This document shows positions 1-7,005 of a DNA stretch of 10,262 bases, one piece after another (position 1 is the first letter of the stretch; every line of letters begins with the position of its first letter). Origin of the DNA: DASUFH01 sp036274645 (GTDB taxonomy: Bacteria; Acidobacteriota; Terriglobia; 20CM-2-55-15); the NCBI GenBank assembly GCA_036274645.1, contig DASUFH010000032.1, forward strand, positions 1 to 10,262, given 5' to 3'. The notes under the pieces were generated by a model that was not told where the DNA came from, ran no database searches, and saw only the letters and a program-made list of their open reading frames with translations. Made by a program: the position numbers and the translations under genes.

Positions 1-36
1 CGAGTAGATCCGCGGGCGCCGGCGGCGCGCGTTAGC

Positions 37-867
37 TTACAGGCGCGACAAACGCTGCCGGGCGCCCGCCGCAATATCCAACACCTCCTGGGTGGACGCT
101 TCCCGATGAACGGCCGCCAGCTGGCGACGGGTGGCGGTCATGCGATCATCCAGCCATTCCTGAGCGGCTTCAGTTGCAGCCAATCGCGCGCCGTGTTCAG
201 AGGCGAGCGCGTCGATGAGAATTTCGTACAGCGTACAGTGCAGGAGCTCACGCAGCGCGACTGCGGCAACATGACCCGGGCTCACGTAGTCGGATATCCG
301 TTCCGGGCCGCCGCGGCCGGCCGAAGTGACGGGCAACACCCGCACCGACACGGGATTGAAATTACCGACGCCTCCGAAGCGCGCATAAACGACGTCGACT
401 GAGGAAATTTCCCCTTCCAGATATTCGCGCATCAGGTGGCCGCCGGCGTCCAGCAGCAGGCGCGTCACACCGGACAGGCTCGCCGGCGCCGGATACACCT
501 GCGATACCGTAAGTCCCCCCCGGCTCAAATGCGCGACTCCGCGGCGGCCGATACAGAAGGTCTTCCCGAAGCCGTAGCGGGCGCTCTCCTCAATGACCTT
601 ACGCGTAACCTGCGCCGTATAGCTGCCGCACAATCCGCGATCGGCGGTCACCGCCAGAACGGCGGGAACTCCAGCGGGAGCCACCGGCAACGAGAAAGCC
701 AGCGCGTCGATCGCGCGGTCCACGCCCTGCCGATACTCGCGCGCCGGCTGCACGGCGCGCCGCGCCATCCGGAAATGATGCGCGGAAAGAGACTTCATTG
801 CCGTCACCGCTTCAGACAGCGTCTCTTCGGAACGCAGCCTCCGTCGCAACACCTGTTCGCGCTTCAC
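37..867 (-). CDS. atpG: N-ATPase gamma subunit (central stalk)
   Basis: This is the gamma subunit, the rotating central shaft that joins the catalytic alpha3beta3 head to the c-ring. The protein is 276 residues. It has the expected N-terminal coiled-coil helix (around EAVTAMKSLSAHHF), the central TADRGLCGSY motif typical of gamma, and a C-terminal helix running to the stop. I chose the GTG at 867 because it overlaps the atpA stop as GTGA, has a purine-rich Shine-Dalgarno sequence 8 nt upstream, and gives the usual short gamma N-terminus. An ATG at 900 would add 11 unlike residues and overlap atpA by 37 nt. It is the last gene of the operon, as in other N-ATPase operons. Only 36 bases follow it, with no convincing terminator. 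The family call is secure; the start is very likely. Confidence 0.93.
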   Translation of the reverse strand: MKREQVLRRRLRSEETLSEAVTAMKSLSAHHFRMARRAVQPAREYRQGVDRAIDALAFSLPVAPAGVPAVLAVTADRGLCGSYTAQVTRKVIEESARYGFGKTFCIGRRGVAHLSRGGLTVSQVYPAPASLSGVTRLLLDAGGHLMREYLEGEISSVDVVYARFGGVGNFNPVSVRVLPVTSAGRGGPERISDYVSPGHVAAVALRELLHCTLYEILIDALASEHGARLAATEAAQEWLDDRMTATRRQLAAVHREASTQEVLDIAAGARQRLSRL

Positions 868-2366
868 GGGACAAGCCCTTCCCTTTCCTTCTCGACACAA
901 CGCCGAAACGCATCCTTCCAGCCATCCGCGGGCAGGCTTCCGGAATCCATGGTCTGAACCATATCCGGCAGTTGAGCTTGCGCGCGCCGGAAGGCGCCGG
1001 CGACGAGCCCGCGGGCCTTCGCGAGTTCGACACCGTCCAGCCAGCCTTCACTGACCGCCGTCAGTGTCAGCGCCTGTTCGGCCGGGGAACGGGGCGAGAA
1101 CCGGTTCTGCAGCAGGAGTTCCCGGATGATCCGGCCACGCGCGACCGCAAGTTCGGTCGAAGGATCGAGATCGAGTCCGACGCGGGTCAGGGCCTCGAGC
1201 TTTTCGAAGCGCGAAACCAGGATCCGGAGATTGCGGGACGTCGCTCGCAGCGCCTCGGTCTGGGCCATGGAGCCGATGCGCGACACGCTTCGTCCGATAT
1301 CGACTGCGGGACGCTGGTTGTGTTCGAACCGGGTGGTATCGAGATAAACCTGCCCATCCGTAATCGAAATGAGATTCGTCGGAATGTAGGAGGAGATATC
1401 GCTGTCGGTGGTTTCGACCAGCGGCAGGGCTGTCACGGACCCGCCTCCCGCGGCAGCGTTTCTCACGGCGGCCCGCTCGAGCAATTCCGCATGGATGTAG
1501 AAGATATCGCCGGGAAACGCCTCCCTGCCCGGCGGTCGATTCAATAGCAGGGCAAGCTCGCGGTATGCGTCCGCATGTTTGGTGAGATCGTCGTAGATCA
1601 CCAGAGCGTCCCGGCCGCTGTCTCGAAACCATTCCGCAACGGACGCTCCCGCATAGGGCGCAAGATAACGCATGCCGGGAGACATCGACGCTTCGGCCGC
1701 AACGATCGCGACGTTCGACAGGCATCCCTCACGTTCGAAGTCGTCGCGCAACGCCAGAACCCGCGACATCGGCTGCCCGATCACGACATAAACACAGGCG
1801 ACATCGCCGCCTTTCTGCGCGGAGACAATATCCTGGGCGAGGGCCGTCTTTCCCACGTTGCGGTCGCCGACAATCAGTTCCCGTTGTCCACGGCCGATCG
1901 GTATGGCAGCGTCGATCACCATGACGCCGGTTGTCAGCGGCTGGTCAACGGCCTTGCGCTCGATGAATTCCGGCGCGGGACGAAACAGCGGCAGAATGAG
2001 GTCGGCCTTCACGGGAGGCCCATCGTCCAGGGGATTGCCGAGGGGATCCTGGATCCTCCCGAGCGTGCCGGCGCCTACAGGCAGCGCGGGCAGACGGCGT
2101 GTCGCCTCCACGCCAACTCCGGCGGCAACATCGGAGACCCCGCTCAGGAGGATGGCGCCGGTGCCTTCGGGGCCGAGGTCATAGGCCAGGCCGTATGCGC
2201 CGGAATCGAAGGTAAGCAATTCCTCGTAGCCGGCCCCCTCCAGTCCGCGGACCCACGCCACGCCGTCGCCAACGCGCTCAACGACACCACGGAGACGCAT
2301 GCCCTCCCGTAGATCCATGGCCGAAGCCGCGTTGCGGATCGATTGCCCCAGAGGAAATGAGTTCAT
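864..2366 (-). CDS. atpA: N-ATPase alpha subunit
   Basis: This is the alpha subunit, the non-catalytic nucleotide-binding partner of beta in the F1 head. The protein is 500 residues, normal for the family. It has an N-terminal beta-barrel, then a Walker A motif GDRNVGKT (residues 167-174) and a Walker B region ALVIYDDLTKH (about 254-264). The stretch SSYIPTNLISITDGQVYL precedes SVSRIGS, whose R363 is the arginine finger that reaches into the beta active site. The ATG at 2366 overlaps the atpF stop as ATGA, and a good Shine-Dalgarno (AGAGGAG) lies about 7 nt upstream. The Walker A has NV where many alphas have QT or AT, which still fits a P-loop. All key residues are present, so the subunit looks functional. 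Confidence 0.97.
   Translation of the reverse strand: MNSFPLGQSIRNAASAMDLREGMRLRGVVERVGDGVAWVRGLEGAGYEELLTFDSGAYGLAYDLGPEGTGAILLSGVSDVAAGVGVEATRRLPALPVGAGTLGRIQDPLGNPLDDGPPVKADLILPLFRPAPEFIERKAVDQPLTTGVMVIDAAIPIGRGQRELIVGDRNVGKTALAQDIVSAQKGGDVACVYVVIGQPMSRVLALRDDFEREGCLSNVAIVAAEASMSPGMRYLAPYAGASVAEWFRDSGRDALVIYDDLTKHADAYRELALLLNRPPGREAFPGDIFYIHAELLERAAVRNAAAGGGSVTALPLVETTDSDISSYIPTNLISITDGQVYLDTTRFEHNQRPAVDIGRSVSRIGSMAQTEALRATSRNLRILVSRFEKLEALTRVGLDLDPSTELAVARGRIIRELLLQNRFSPRSPAEQALTLTAVSEGWLDGVELAKARGLVAGAFRRAQAQLPDMVQTMDSGSLPADGWKDAFRRCVEKEREGLVP
876..883 (-). promoter_or_regulatory. Ribosome binding site of atpG
   Basis: Read on the minus strand this is GGGAAGGG, 8 nt before the GTG at 867. 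It lies inside the end of atpA and supports the GTG start over the ATG at 900. Confidence 0.6.
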
Positions 2367-3091
2367 CCCGCGTCTCCTCTGGCGGTCGCGAGATGACGCT
2401 CGAGTTCACGCTGGGTATAGATAGAAAACCCTGTGGCCGACGCGTCGATTTCGCCGCGGGCGGTGCGGATGCGCAGGCCCGCGCCAAGGTCCGGCCGGAC
2501 CACAAAGGTGACCGCTTCGCCGGCGCCTGCAGCTTTGCCGATCGCGGCGCGCGCATCAGACGGGAGCGGGACAGCGGACTCCACGGCGACCGGGAGAAGG
2601 CCCGATCCGCCCAGACGCTCCAGTTCCCTGCAGGCCGCCCGCACAAGGGCGGCCTCCAGATCCGGCCCATCGATGTCCGTCAGCAGCTTGCGAACCAGCT
2701 CACGCGCCGCCGCCGCGGCCGCCTCTGCCGTTTGTTCAAGTTCGGACTGATCCAGCCGGGCGACCCGTCGACGGGCGTTTTCTTCTTCCCTGGTGGCGGC
2801 CGCGACAGCCGCAGCCCGAATGTCCGCCGCTTCTTTCTGCGAGGCGGCAAGGGCTTCAGACCGCATGCCATCCAGTTCCGAACGGAGATGCCGGCGCTCT
2901 TCCAGCGCAGCGTCGCGCGCCGATTCCGCCTCCTGCAGACGGGCCTCGGCTTCGGCCCGCCGCCGGTTCTCCGCGGCGCGGCGGTCCTCCAACGCCCGGC
3001 GAACCGGCTTGAACAGTACCCAGGACAGAGCGGCTGCCAGTATGAGGAAGTTGACGGCCTCCAGCAGGAACGTCGACACAGTAGGAGACAT
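2363..3091 (-). CDS. atpF: N-ATPase b subunit with delta-like C-terminus (peripheral stalk)
   Basis: This is the b subunit, which anchors the stator in the membrane and holds the catalytic head still. The 242-residue protein is much longer than the usual ~160. It has one N-terminal membrane helix (about residues 7-27, ending FKPVRRAL), then a long charged Ala/Glu/Arg-rich helix of coiled-coil type to about residue 130. The C-terminal part ends with PDLGAGLRIR and GEIDAS, which resembles the end of the delta/OSCP subunit (consensus GG-x-R-x-R with I-D-G-S). No separate delta gene is present, so I infer that this end supplies the delta function. I chose the ATG at 3091, 4 nt after the atpE stop, because it gives a typical short leader before the membrane helix. 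An in-frame ATG at 3124 would overlap atpE. Confidence 0.92.
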   Translation of the reverse strand: MSPTVSTFLLEAVNFLILAAALSWVLFKPVRRALEDRRAAENRRRAEAEARLQEAESARDAALEERRHLRSELDGMRSEALAASQKEAADIRAAAVAAATREEENARRRVARLDQSELEQTAEAAAAAARELVRKLLTDIDGPDLEAALVRAACRELERLGGSGLLPVAVESAVPLPSDARAAIGKAAGAGEAVTFVVRPDLGAGLRIRTARGEIDASATGFSIYTQRELERHLATARGDAG

Positions 3092-3095
3092 GCGC

Positions 3096-3365
3096 TTAAC
3101 CGCCCGTGATGTAAGGATTTGCAAACAACAGAATCAGCGCGATGACGAGGCAGAAGATTGCCGTGGATTCCACCATCGCCAGACTGACGAACAGATTCCG
3201 CGTAATCGATCCGGCTTCGTCCGGCTGCCGCGCGATCGCGTCCATCGCCGCCGCGCCAATGCGGCTCTCGCCAAAGGCGGCGCCGACCGCGCCAAGCGCG
3301 GCGGTCAGACCGGCAACGACGATCGACGCCACCACAACGATCGTGCGCAATGTTTCAGGATTCAT
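3096..3365 (-). CDS. atpE: N-ATPase c subunit (rotor ring)
   Basis: This is the c subunit, the hairpin protein that forms the ion-driven rotor ring. The 89-residue protein has two membrane helices (about 8-42 and 55-86) joined by the polar loop ARQPD, the hallmark of c subunits. Helix 2 carries the ion-binding carboxylate E66 in VESTAIF, with S67 and T68 matching the Na+-type ExxST signature; the usual Tyr is F71. Helix 1 has a second carboxylate, E33, at the place of Gln32 of the Ilyobacter tartaricus Na+ c-ring. The start overlaps the atpB stop as ATGA and has the best Shine-Dalgarno in the operon. That fits the need for many c copies per complex. Whether it carries Na+ or H+ cannot be settled from sequence. 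Confidence 0.96.
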   Translation of the reverse strand: MNPETLRTIVVVASIVVAGLTAALGAVGAAFGESRIGAAAMDAIARQPDEAGSITRNLFVSLAMVESTAIFCLVIALILLFANPYITGG

Positions 3366-4039
3366 GACTCCTCCCCGACGCGAATCGCCGCGCCGATATA
3401 GACCGTCGCCAGGACGGCGAATATGTAGGCCTGAAGAAACCCGATCAGCAGATCCAGCGCCATCATCGGCGCGGGCACGAGCACTCCCGCCAGAGCCACC
3501 AGCAGCGCCACAATGAGCTGGCCGGACATCATGTTTCCGAAAAGGCGGATCGACAGGGCAAACGTCCTGGAAATCTCCGACATGATGTGCAGCGGGGCCA
3601 GCAGCGGATTGGGCCGGACATAATCCCGAAGATATCCGCCGAATCCCTTCGCGCGAATTCCCGCCACCGGAACGGCCACAAAGACGAGGAATGCCAGCGC
3701 CGATGTCGCCGCCACACTGGCGGTCGGCGCGCGCACACCAGGCATCTGGCCGGCAATCGCCGAACCGGCGATGAAGAAGAACAGGGCGCCGGAAAACACC
3801 GCCAGTCCCGGCGCGGGATGCCCGACCACATCCGTAACAAGGTCATCGAGCCATTGCACCGCCAGCTCCCCTGCGATTGCCGCCGCGCTTCCGGGTCGAT
3901 CGAGCACGGCGGATCGCAGGAGAACCGCAATGACGATGAGGCCGGCGGAAACCATGAACGCCGTGATTGCCGTATCCGTCACGGCCAGCGGGCCGACATG
4001 GAACACGACCGACTCACCAAAGACGCGTATTCCATTCAT
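3362..4039 (-). CDS. atpB: N-ATPase a subunit (ion channel stator)
   Basis: This is the a subunit, the membrane stator that forms the two ion half-channels against the c-ring. The 225-residue protein is short for the family but has several hydrophobic segments. The signature SIRLFGNMMSGQ contains R165, the essential stator arginine (Arg210 in E. coli). FLQAYIFAVLATVYI near the C-terminus carries Q203, equivalent to Gln252 of E. coli. The residue aligning with E. coli Glu219 is Gln (SGQ). The ATG at 4039 is preferred: it overlaps the atpR stop as ATGA and has GGAGG 5 nt upstream. The upstream in-frame ATG at 4093 would add an arginine-rich stretch that is really out-of-frame atpR coding DNA. 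Confidence 0.95.
   Translation of the reverse strand: MNGIRVFGESVVFHVGPLAVTDTAITAFMVSAGLIVIAVLLRSAVLDRPGSAAAIAGELAVQWLDDLVTDVVGHPAPGLAVFSGALFFFIAGSAIAGQMPGVRAPTASVAATSALAFLVFVAVPVAGIRAKGFGGYLRDYVRPNPLLAPLHIMSEISRTFALSIRLFGNMMSGQLIVALLVALAGVLVPAPMMALDLLIGFLQAYIFAVLATVYIGAAIRVGEES
3368..3376 (-). promoter_or_regulatory. Strong ribosome binding site of atpE
   Basis: On the minus strand this reads GGGGAGGAG just before the atpE ATG, an almost ideal anti-16S match. It may raise translation of the c subunit, which is needed in the highest copy number. Confidence 0.6.
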
Positions 4040-4290
4040 GCCGGCCTCCGCAGCAGGAACAGGCCGACGCCGGCGGTAAAGGCCACCGACCAACCGGCGG
4101 CGGCCGGCAGCAGTTCTTTAAACAGGGCCGCTGCGAACAGAACGCCCACGACAACCAGCATGCGCGACGGAAAGAAGCGGGAACGGATACGCATTTGCGC
4201 GGCTCGCCACAACAACCGGACGTGCGCCAGGCCGGCCAGCGCTCCCAGAGCGAACCAGAACACGACCGGGCCGGTCATCGAAAACGTCAT
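4036..4290 (-). CDS. atpR: N-ATPase accessory membrane protein AtpR
   Basis: This small membrane protein is found only in N-ATPase operons, between atpQ and atpB. The 84-residue protein has three hydrophobic stretches (about 7-24, 43-58 and 64-80). An arginine-rich segment with R25, R29, R34, R36 and R38 follows the first. A run of arginines next to a membrane helix is a noted feature of the AtpR family, and a role in handling or assembling the acidic c subunits has been suggested; I treat that role as unproven. I chose the ATG at 4290 because it forms an ATGA overlap with the atpQ stop and has GGGAGG 6 nt upstream. The same frame stays open far upstream to 4737, but that part is a shadow of atpQ and atpC. 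Confidence 0.88.
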   Translation of the reverse strand: MTFSMTGPVVFWFALGALAGLAHVRLLWRAAQMRIRSRFFPSRMLVVVGVLFAAALFKELLPAAAGWSVAFTAGVGLFLLRRPA

Positions 4291-4577
4291 GAGCGGCCTC
4301 CCACGCTTCGCCAGGCAATCCATGAGCCGGTAATTGCTCCGGCAGTCACGAGGATCAACGCGTACCGAACGCCCGTATTCCAGCGGACGTCGAGCGCATG
4401 CCCCAGCAGCGCCCCGCCCGCAGTGAGGATGGCGATCGGCCAGCCCACCGAGCCGAGAACGCCAATCGACCTCCAGAACAGACGATGTCCCGGTTCCCGC
4501 CGCGCCTGGCGGCGGAAGTCCCGCTCGAATGCGGCGCGCAAATCGCCCCGATCGGGTTTTCGCGCGGGCGCCTTCAT
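4287..4577 (-). CDS. atpQ: N-ATPase AtpI-like accessory protein AtpQ
   Basis: This is an AtpI-family membrane protein, the 'ATPase gene 1' of F-type operons. The 96-residue protein has a basic, soluble N-terminus rich in Arg and Asp (about 1-32). Two membrane helices follow (about 38-59 and 70-90), separated by the short loop DVRWNTG. AtpI relatives act as assembly helpers for the c-ring or as Mg2+ carriers; which applies here is not visible. The ATG at 4577 overlaps the atpC stop as ATGA, and a GGAGGGAG Shine-Dalgarno lies about 8 nt upstream. Its position directly after atpC and before atpR matches the N-ATPase gene order exactly, and that order carries much of the identification. Confidence 0.88.
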   Translation of the reverse strand: MKAPARKPDRGDLRAAFERDFRRQARREPGHRLFWRSIGVLGSVGWPIAILTAGGALLGHALDVRWNTGVRYALILVTAGAITGSWIAWRSVGGRS

Positions 4578-4990
4578 CGTCGCAGTCTCCCTCCGGACCC
4601 CGATCGCTCGCGGCGGATTTGCTCGAGGATGCGATCCTCGAGCCGGCCGAGCTGCGCTCTCGCCAGCATTTCCTCGCCTGGCTCGGCGAGTTCGGCGCGT
4701 AGTTTCCGGTCCATTTCGTCCCGGTCGTTTCCGGCAATAGCGAGTGGCGTCAACAGAACGGCTTCCCGGGAATCCCAGAGCAACAGCCCCCCCGCCGTGC
4801 CGACGATTCGCTCTCCCGTGGACGTGCGAACCACAACCAGCCCCGCCTCTATCGCAAAAACTGCCGGCTCTGCGCCGGGCCGCAGACCGACCTGGCCGGT
4901 TTCCGTCAGCACACGCAACGAAAGCGCATCCGTCTCCACCGCCACGGCATGGGGTGTTCGCACGACCAGATGCAGGCTACGTGGCGCCAT
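4574..4990 (-). CDS. atpC: N-ATPase epsilon subunit
   Basis: This is the epsilon subunit, which sits on gamma at the foot of the central stalk and can damp ATP hydrolysis. The 138-residue protein has the N-terminal beta-sandwich (about 1-85, from LHLVVRTPHAVAVE through GERIVGTAGGLLLW). A charged helical C-terminal part follows (about 100-135). The start at 4990 lies 14 nt inside the end of atpD, so the two overlap. A GGAGG lies about 12 nt upstream, a little far, and coupling to atpD translation probably helps. Sequence conservation of epsilon is low, so the call rests on fold-like pattern, size and its fixed place after beta. Confidence 0.92.
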   Translation of the reverse strand: MAPRSLHLVVRTPHAVAVETDALSLRVLTETGQVGLRPGAEPAVFAIEAGLVVVRTSTGERIVGTAGGLLLWDSREAVLLTPLAIAGNDRDEMDRKLRAELAEPGEEMLARAQLGRLEDRILEQIRRERSGSGGRLRR

Positions 4991-6360
4991 GAGCGTTGAG
5001 ATCCTCCAGCGAACCGATCATGAAGAGACGCTCTTCCGGAATCTGGTCCATCTCTCCGGCAAGAATCGCTTCCACACCGGCCAGGGTCTTCTCGATCGGG
5101 ACGCTCCGGCCGGCAATCCCTGTAAAAGCCTGCGTCACGAAAAAAGGCTGAGTCATGAAACTCCGCAGACGGCGGGCGCGCCCGACCAGGGTCCGATCCG
5201 CCGGCGCCAGCTCATCGATACCGAGCATCGAGATGATGTCGCGAAGTTCTTCGTATCGGCCCAGTACGCGACGAGCCTCCTGGGCGGTGTTGTAATGACG
5301 TTCTCCAACAATGTCGGCATCAAGCGCCTTCGATGAAGAAGCCAGCGGATCCACGGCGGGATAGATGCCTTCGGCCGCAACATCCCGGGATAGGACGAGG
5401 GCGCTGTCCATATACCAGAAGGCGTGCGTGATGGCCGGATCGGCATAGTCGTCCGCCGGCACGTAAACTGCCTGCAGGGAAACCATGCCGCCGGATCGCG
5501 TCGCGGTAATGCGCTCCTCCAGCGCGGCGAGGTCCGCGGCCAGTGTCGGCTGATAGCCGACGCGCGATGGCAGCCGCCCAAGCAACCCGGACACCTCCAT
5601 CCCGGCCTGCACGTGGCGATACAGGTTGTCGACAACCAGCAGAACGTCTTTCCCCATCGCGTCCCTGAAATATTCAGCCACCGTCAGCGCCGCCAGCCCG
5701 ACCAGGAAGCGGGCGCCGGGTGGCTCCTTCATCTGGCCGAAAACCATCGCTGTGCCCGGGAGCACTCCGCGATGTTTCAATTCTTCCCAGAGTTCGAGAC
5801 CTTCGCGGGATCGCTCGCCGATTCCCGCAAATACGGTCACGCCTTTGAGGCGTTCGACGGCGTTGTGAATGAACTCGGTCAGGATGATGGTTTTGCCGAC
5901 ACCGGCGCCGCCAAACACGGCGGCGCGGCCCCCGTAGGTAAAGGGACAGAAGAGATCGATGACTTTGATCCCCGTGGGATAAATCTCCCCGCTGGGGCGG
6001 CGCGCCGAAGTATCGGGAGGAATCCGATGAATTGACGCGCGATGAAGACCGGCAAATCCTTCGCCGCCATCGAGCGGGTTACCGGCCAGGTCGATGACCC
6101 GGCCAAGCAACTCTTTGCCCACCGGAATCGTCAGGGGCGCGCCGTCGGATTCCGCGATGTCCCCCGCGCCGCAGCCCCCGCGTCGAACCGACAGCGATCG
6201 CGCGGACACTCGACGCAGTCAGATGCGATTGCGCCTGGGCCACCACTTCGTGGCCCGAATCCGTCCGGCAGAGAATCCTGGCGAACAGCGGAGGAATCTC
6301 CCCGGAATCGAACGCCAGGTCCACTACGGTTCCGCGGACAGCCTGAATTCGTCCTTTCAT
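4977..6360 (-). CDS. atpD: N-ATPase beta subunit, frameshifted
   Basis: This is the catalytic beta subunit, where ATP is made or split. With one base removed the product is 460 residues, normal for beta. The first part, MKGRIQAVRGTVVDL to GLRRG (residue 66), is in one frame; DIAESDGAPLTIPVG onward is in another. In corrected numbering the Walker A GGAGVGKT is at 150-157, and the GERSREG motif has catalytic E182 and R183. The Walker B Asp is D244, followed by VQAGMEVSGLLGRLPSRVGYQ. The DELSEED site reads DELAPAD (382-388). CPFTYGGRAAVFGG just before the P-loop looks typical of N-ATPases. As written, the frame breaks at 6161-6165, so the gene would make no beta. All else is intact, which favours a sequencing error or a recent mutation. 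It is first in the operon. Confidence 0.95.
6161..6165 (-). other. Frameshift site in atpD (G5 run)
   Basis: A run of five C (five G on the coding strand) follows the codons for GLRR. Taking one G away joins GLRRG directly to DIAESDG, the expected beta sequence. Correcting the second five-base run at 6175-6179 instead would give GCGAG, which is not the conserved reading. Confidence 0.85.
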
Positions 6361-6517
6361 CGCCTCGATCCGTCCTCTCGGCAGCGACGCCGCGCCTGGG
6401 CCGCATGAAAAGTCTACGCCGATTCAGCAGAAGGGGAATAGACCGCATCTAAAGCCTTCCAAATGTCCAAACTCCAGGAAGATGCGGGTCCGCGCGCTTT
6501 ACTCCGCTTTCGAAGTG

Positions 6518-6523
6518 AGTCAA
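6518..6523 (-). promoter_or_regulatory. Possible -35 box of the ATPase operon
   Basis: On the minus strand this reads TTGACT, five of six bases of the -35 consensus, about 160 nt before the atpD start. The best -10 at a normal distance (TAAAGC) is poor. It is offered only as the best candidate in the divergent region. Confidence 0.2.
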
Positions 6524-6541
6524 CATTCGTCGATATCCCTA

Positions 6542-6573
6542 TTGAGAATGCGGAAAGAGGCTCGTGCTAAAAT
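6542..6573 (+). promoter_or_regulatory. Putative extended -10 promoter of the STAS-like gene
   Basis: TTGAGA at 6542-6547 could be a -35. TGCTAAAAT at 6565-6573 matches an extended -10 (TGn followed by TAAAAT). The 20-nt spacer is long, but an extended -10 tolerates that. Transcription would start near 6580, giving a short leader with AAAGGAA (6592-6598) 9 nt before the ATG. Confidence 0.45.
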
Positions 6574-6607
6574 ATTTGCTCCACCGGAGAGAAAGGAACC
6601 ATCGAAC

Positions 6608-6975
6608 ATGGCCGTCGAACTAAAAATGGAAACGCAGTCCGGTCACCGGGTTCTCGTGGTCAACGTCAGCGGCAAACTGTCGCAGGCCGACTACGAACAT
6701 TTCGTGCCGGAGGTGGAAAAGCTGATTCGGGAACAGGGCAAGGTCCGTCTCCTCTTCGCTATGCGCGACTTTCACGGCTGGGAAGCCGGGGCGCTCTGGG
6801 AGGACATCAAGTTCGACTTCAGACATCATGCCGATATCGAACGCCTGCGATCGTCGGTGAAAAGAAGTGGGAACAATGGATGGCCACATTCTGCAAGCCG
6901 TTTACTCAGGCCGAGATACGCTATTTCGATCAGCATGAAATCGAAGACGCCCGGCGATGGATCGCCGGCAACTAG
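6608..6975 (+). CDS. SpoIIAA/STAS-like protein, frameshifted
   Basis: This is a small cytoplasmic protein of the SpoIIAA-like (STAS-fold, DUF3478) family, about 122 residues after correction. The first 80 residues read normally: a beta strand (VLVVNVSGKL), a helix (ADYEHFVPEVEKLI), a strand (VRLLFAM) and the family motif DFHGWEAGALWEDIKFD. After CTG at 6845-6847 the frame is lost. One missing G there would restore AIVGEKKWEQWMATF, KPFTQAEIRYF and a TAG stop at 6973-6975, all typical of the family. As written, translation would run on to 7006 with an unrelated tail. The ATG at 6608 has a good Shine-Dalgarno (AAAGGAA). The function of this family is largely unknown; stress or regulatory roles are guesses. 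It is divergent from the ATPase operon and not clearly linked to it. Confidence 0.85.
6845..6849 (+). other. Frameshift site in the STAS-like gene
   Basis: The bases CTGCG here read best as CTG GCG with one G lost. Restoring it joins DIERL to AIVGEKKW, the expected family continuation, and moves the stop to 6973-6975. Confidence 0.75.
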
Positions 6976-7005
6976 GGCCGGATCTCAAAGCAGCAACGGA
7001 TGCTG

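Larger units (their letters stand above)
6361..6607. other. Divergent intergenic region
   Basis: This spacer separates the leftward ATPase operon from the rightward STAS-like gene, so it should hold both promoters. The half nearer the STAS-like gene is distinctly more AT-rich than the coding DNA. I see no clear gene, RNA or operator palindrome in it. Confidence 0.6.

Noticed and set aside
16..28. Small GC-only hairpin (GCGCC-GGC-GGCGC) after atpG
   Set aside because: It has a five-base stem in very GC-rich DNA and no T run on the transcript strand, so it is not supportable as a terminator.
864..2312. Several long plus-strand open frames opposite atpA
   Set aside because: They are antisense shadows common in GC-rich DNA; their products are rich in Arg, Gly and Ser with no recognisable domain, while the minus strand encodes a clear alpha subunit.
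4291..4737. Open frame upstream of atpR that would make a 233-residue protein
   Set aside because: It is an out-of-frame shadow of atpQ and atpC; the ATGA overlap, Shine-Dalgarno and family size all put the atpR start at 4290.
6175..6179. Second C5 run as the site of the atpD frameshift
   Set aside because: Correcting it would give STRGCGAGD instead of the conserved STRGLRRGD, so the run at 6161-6165 fits better.
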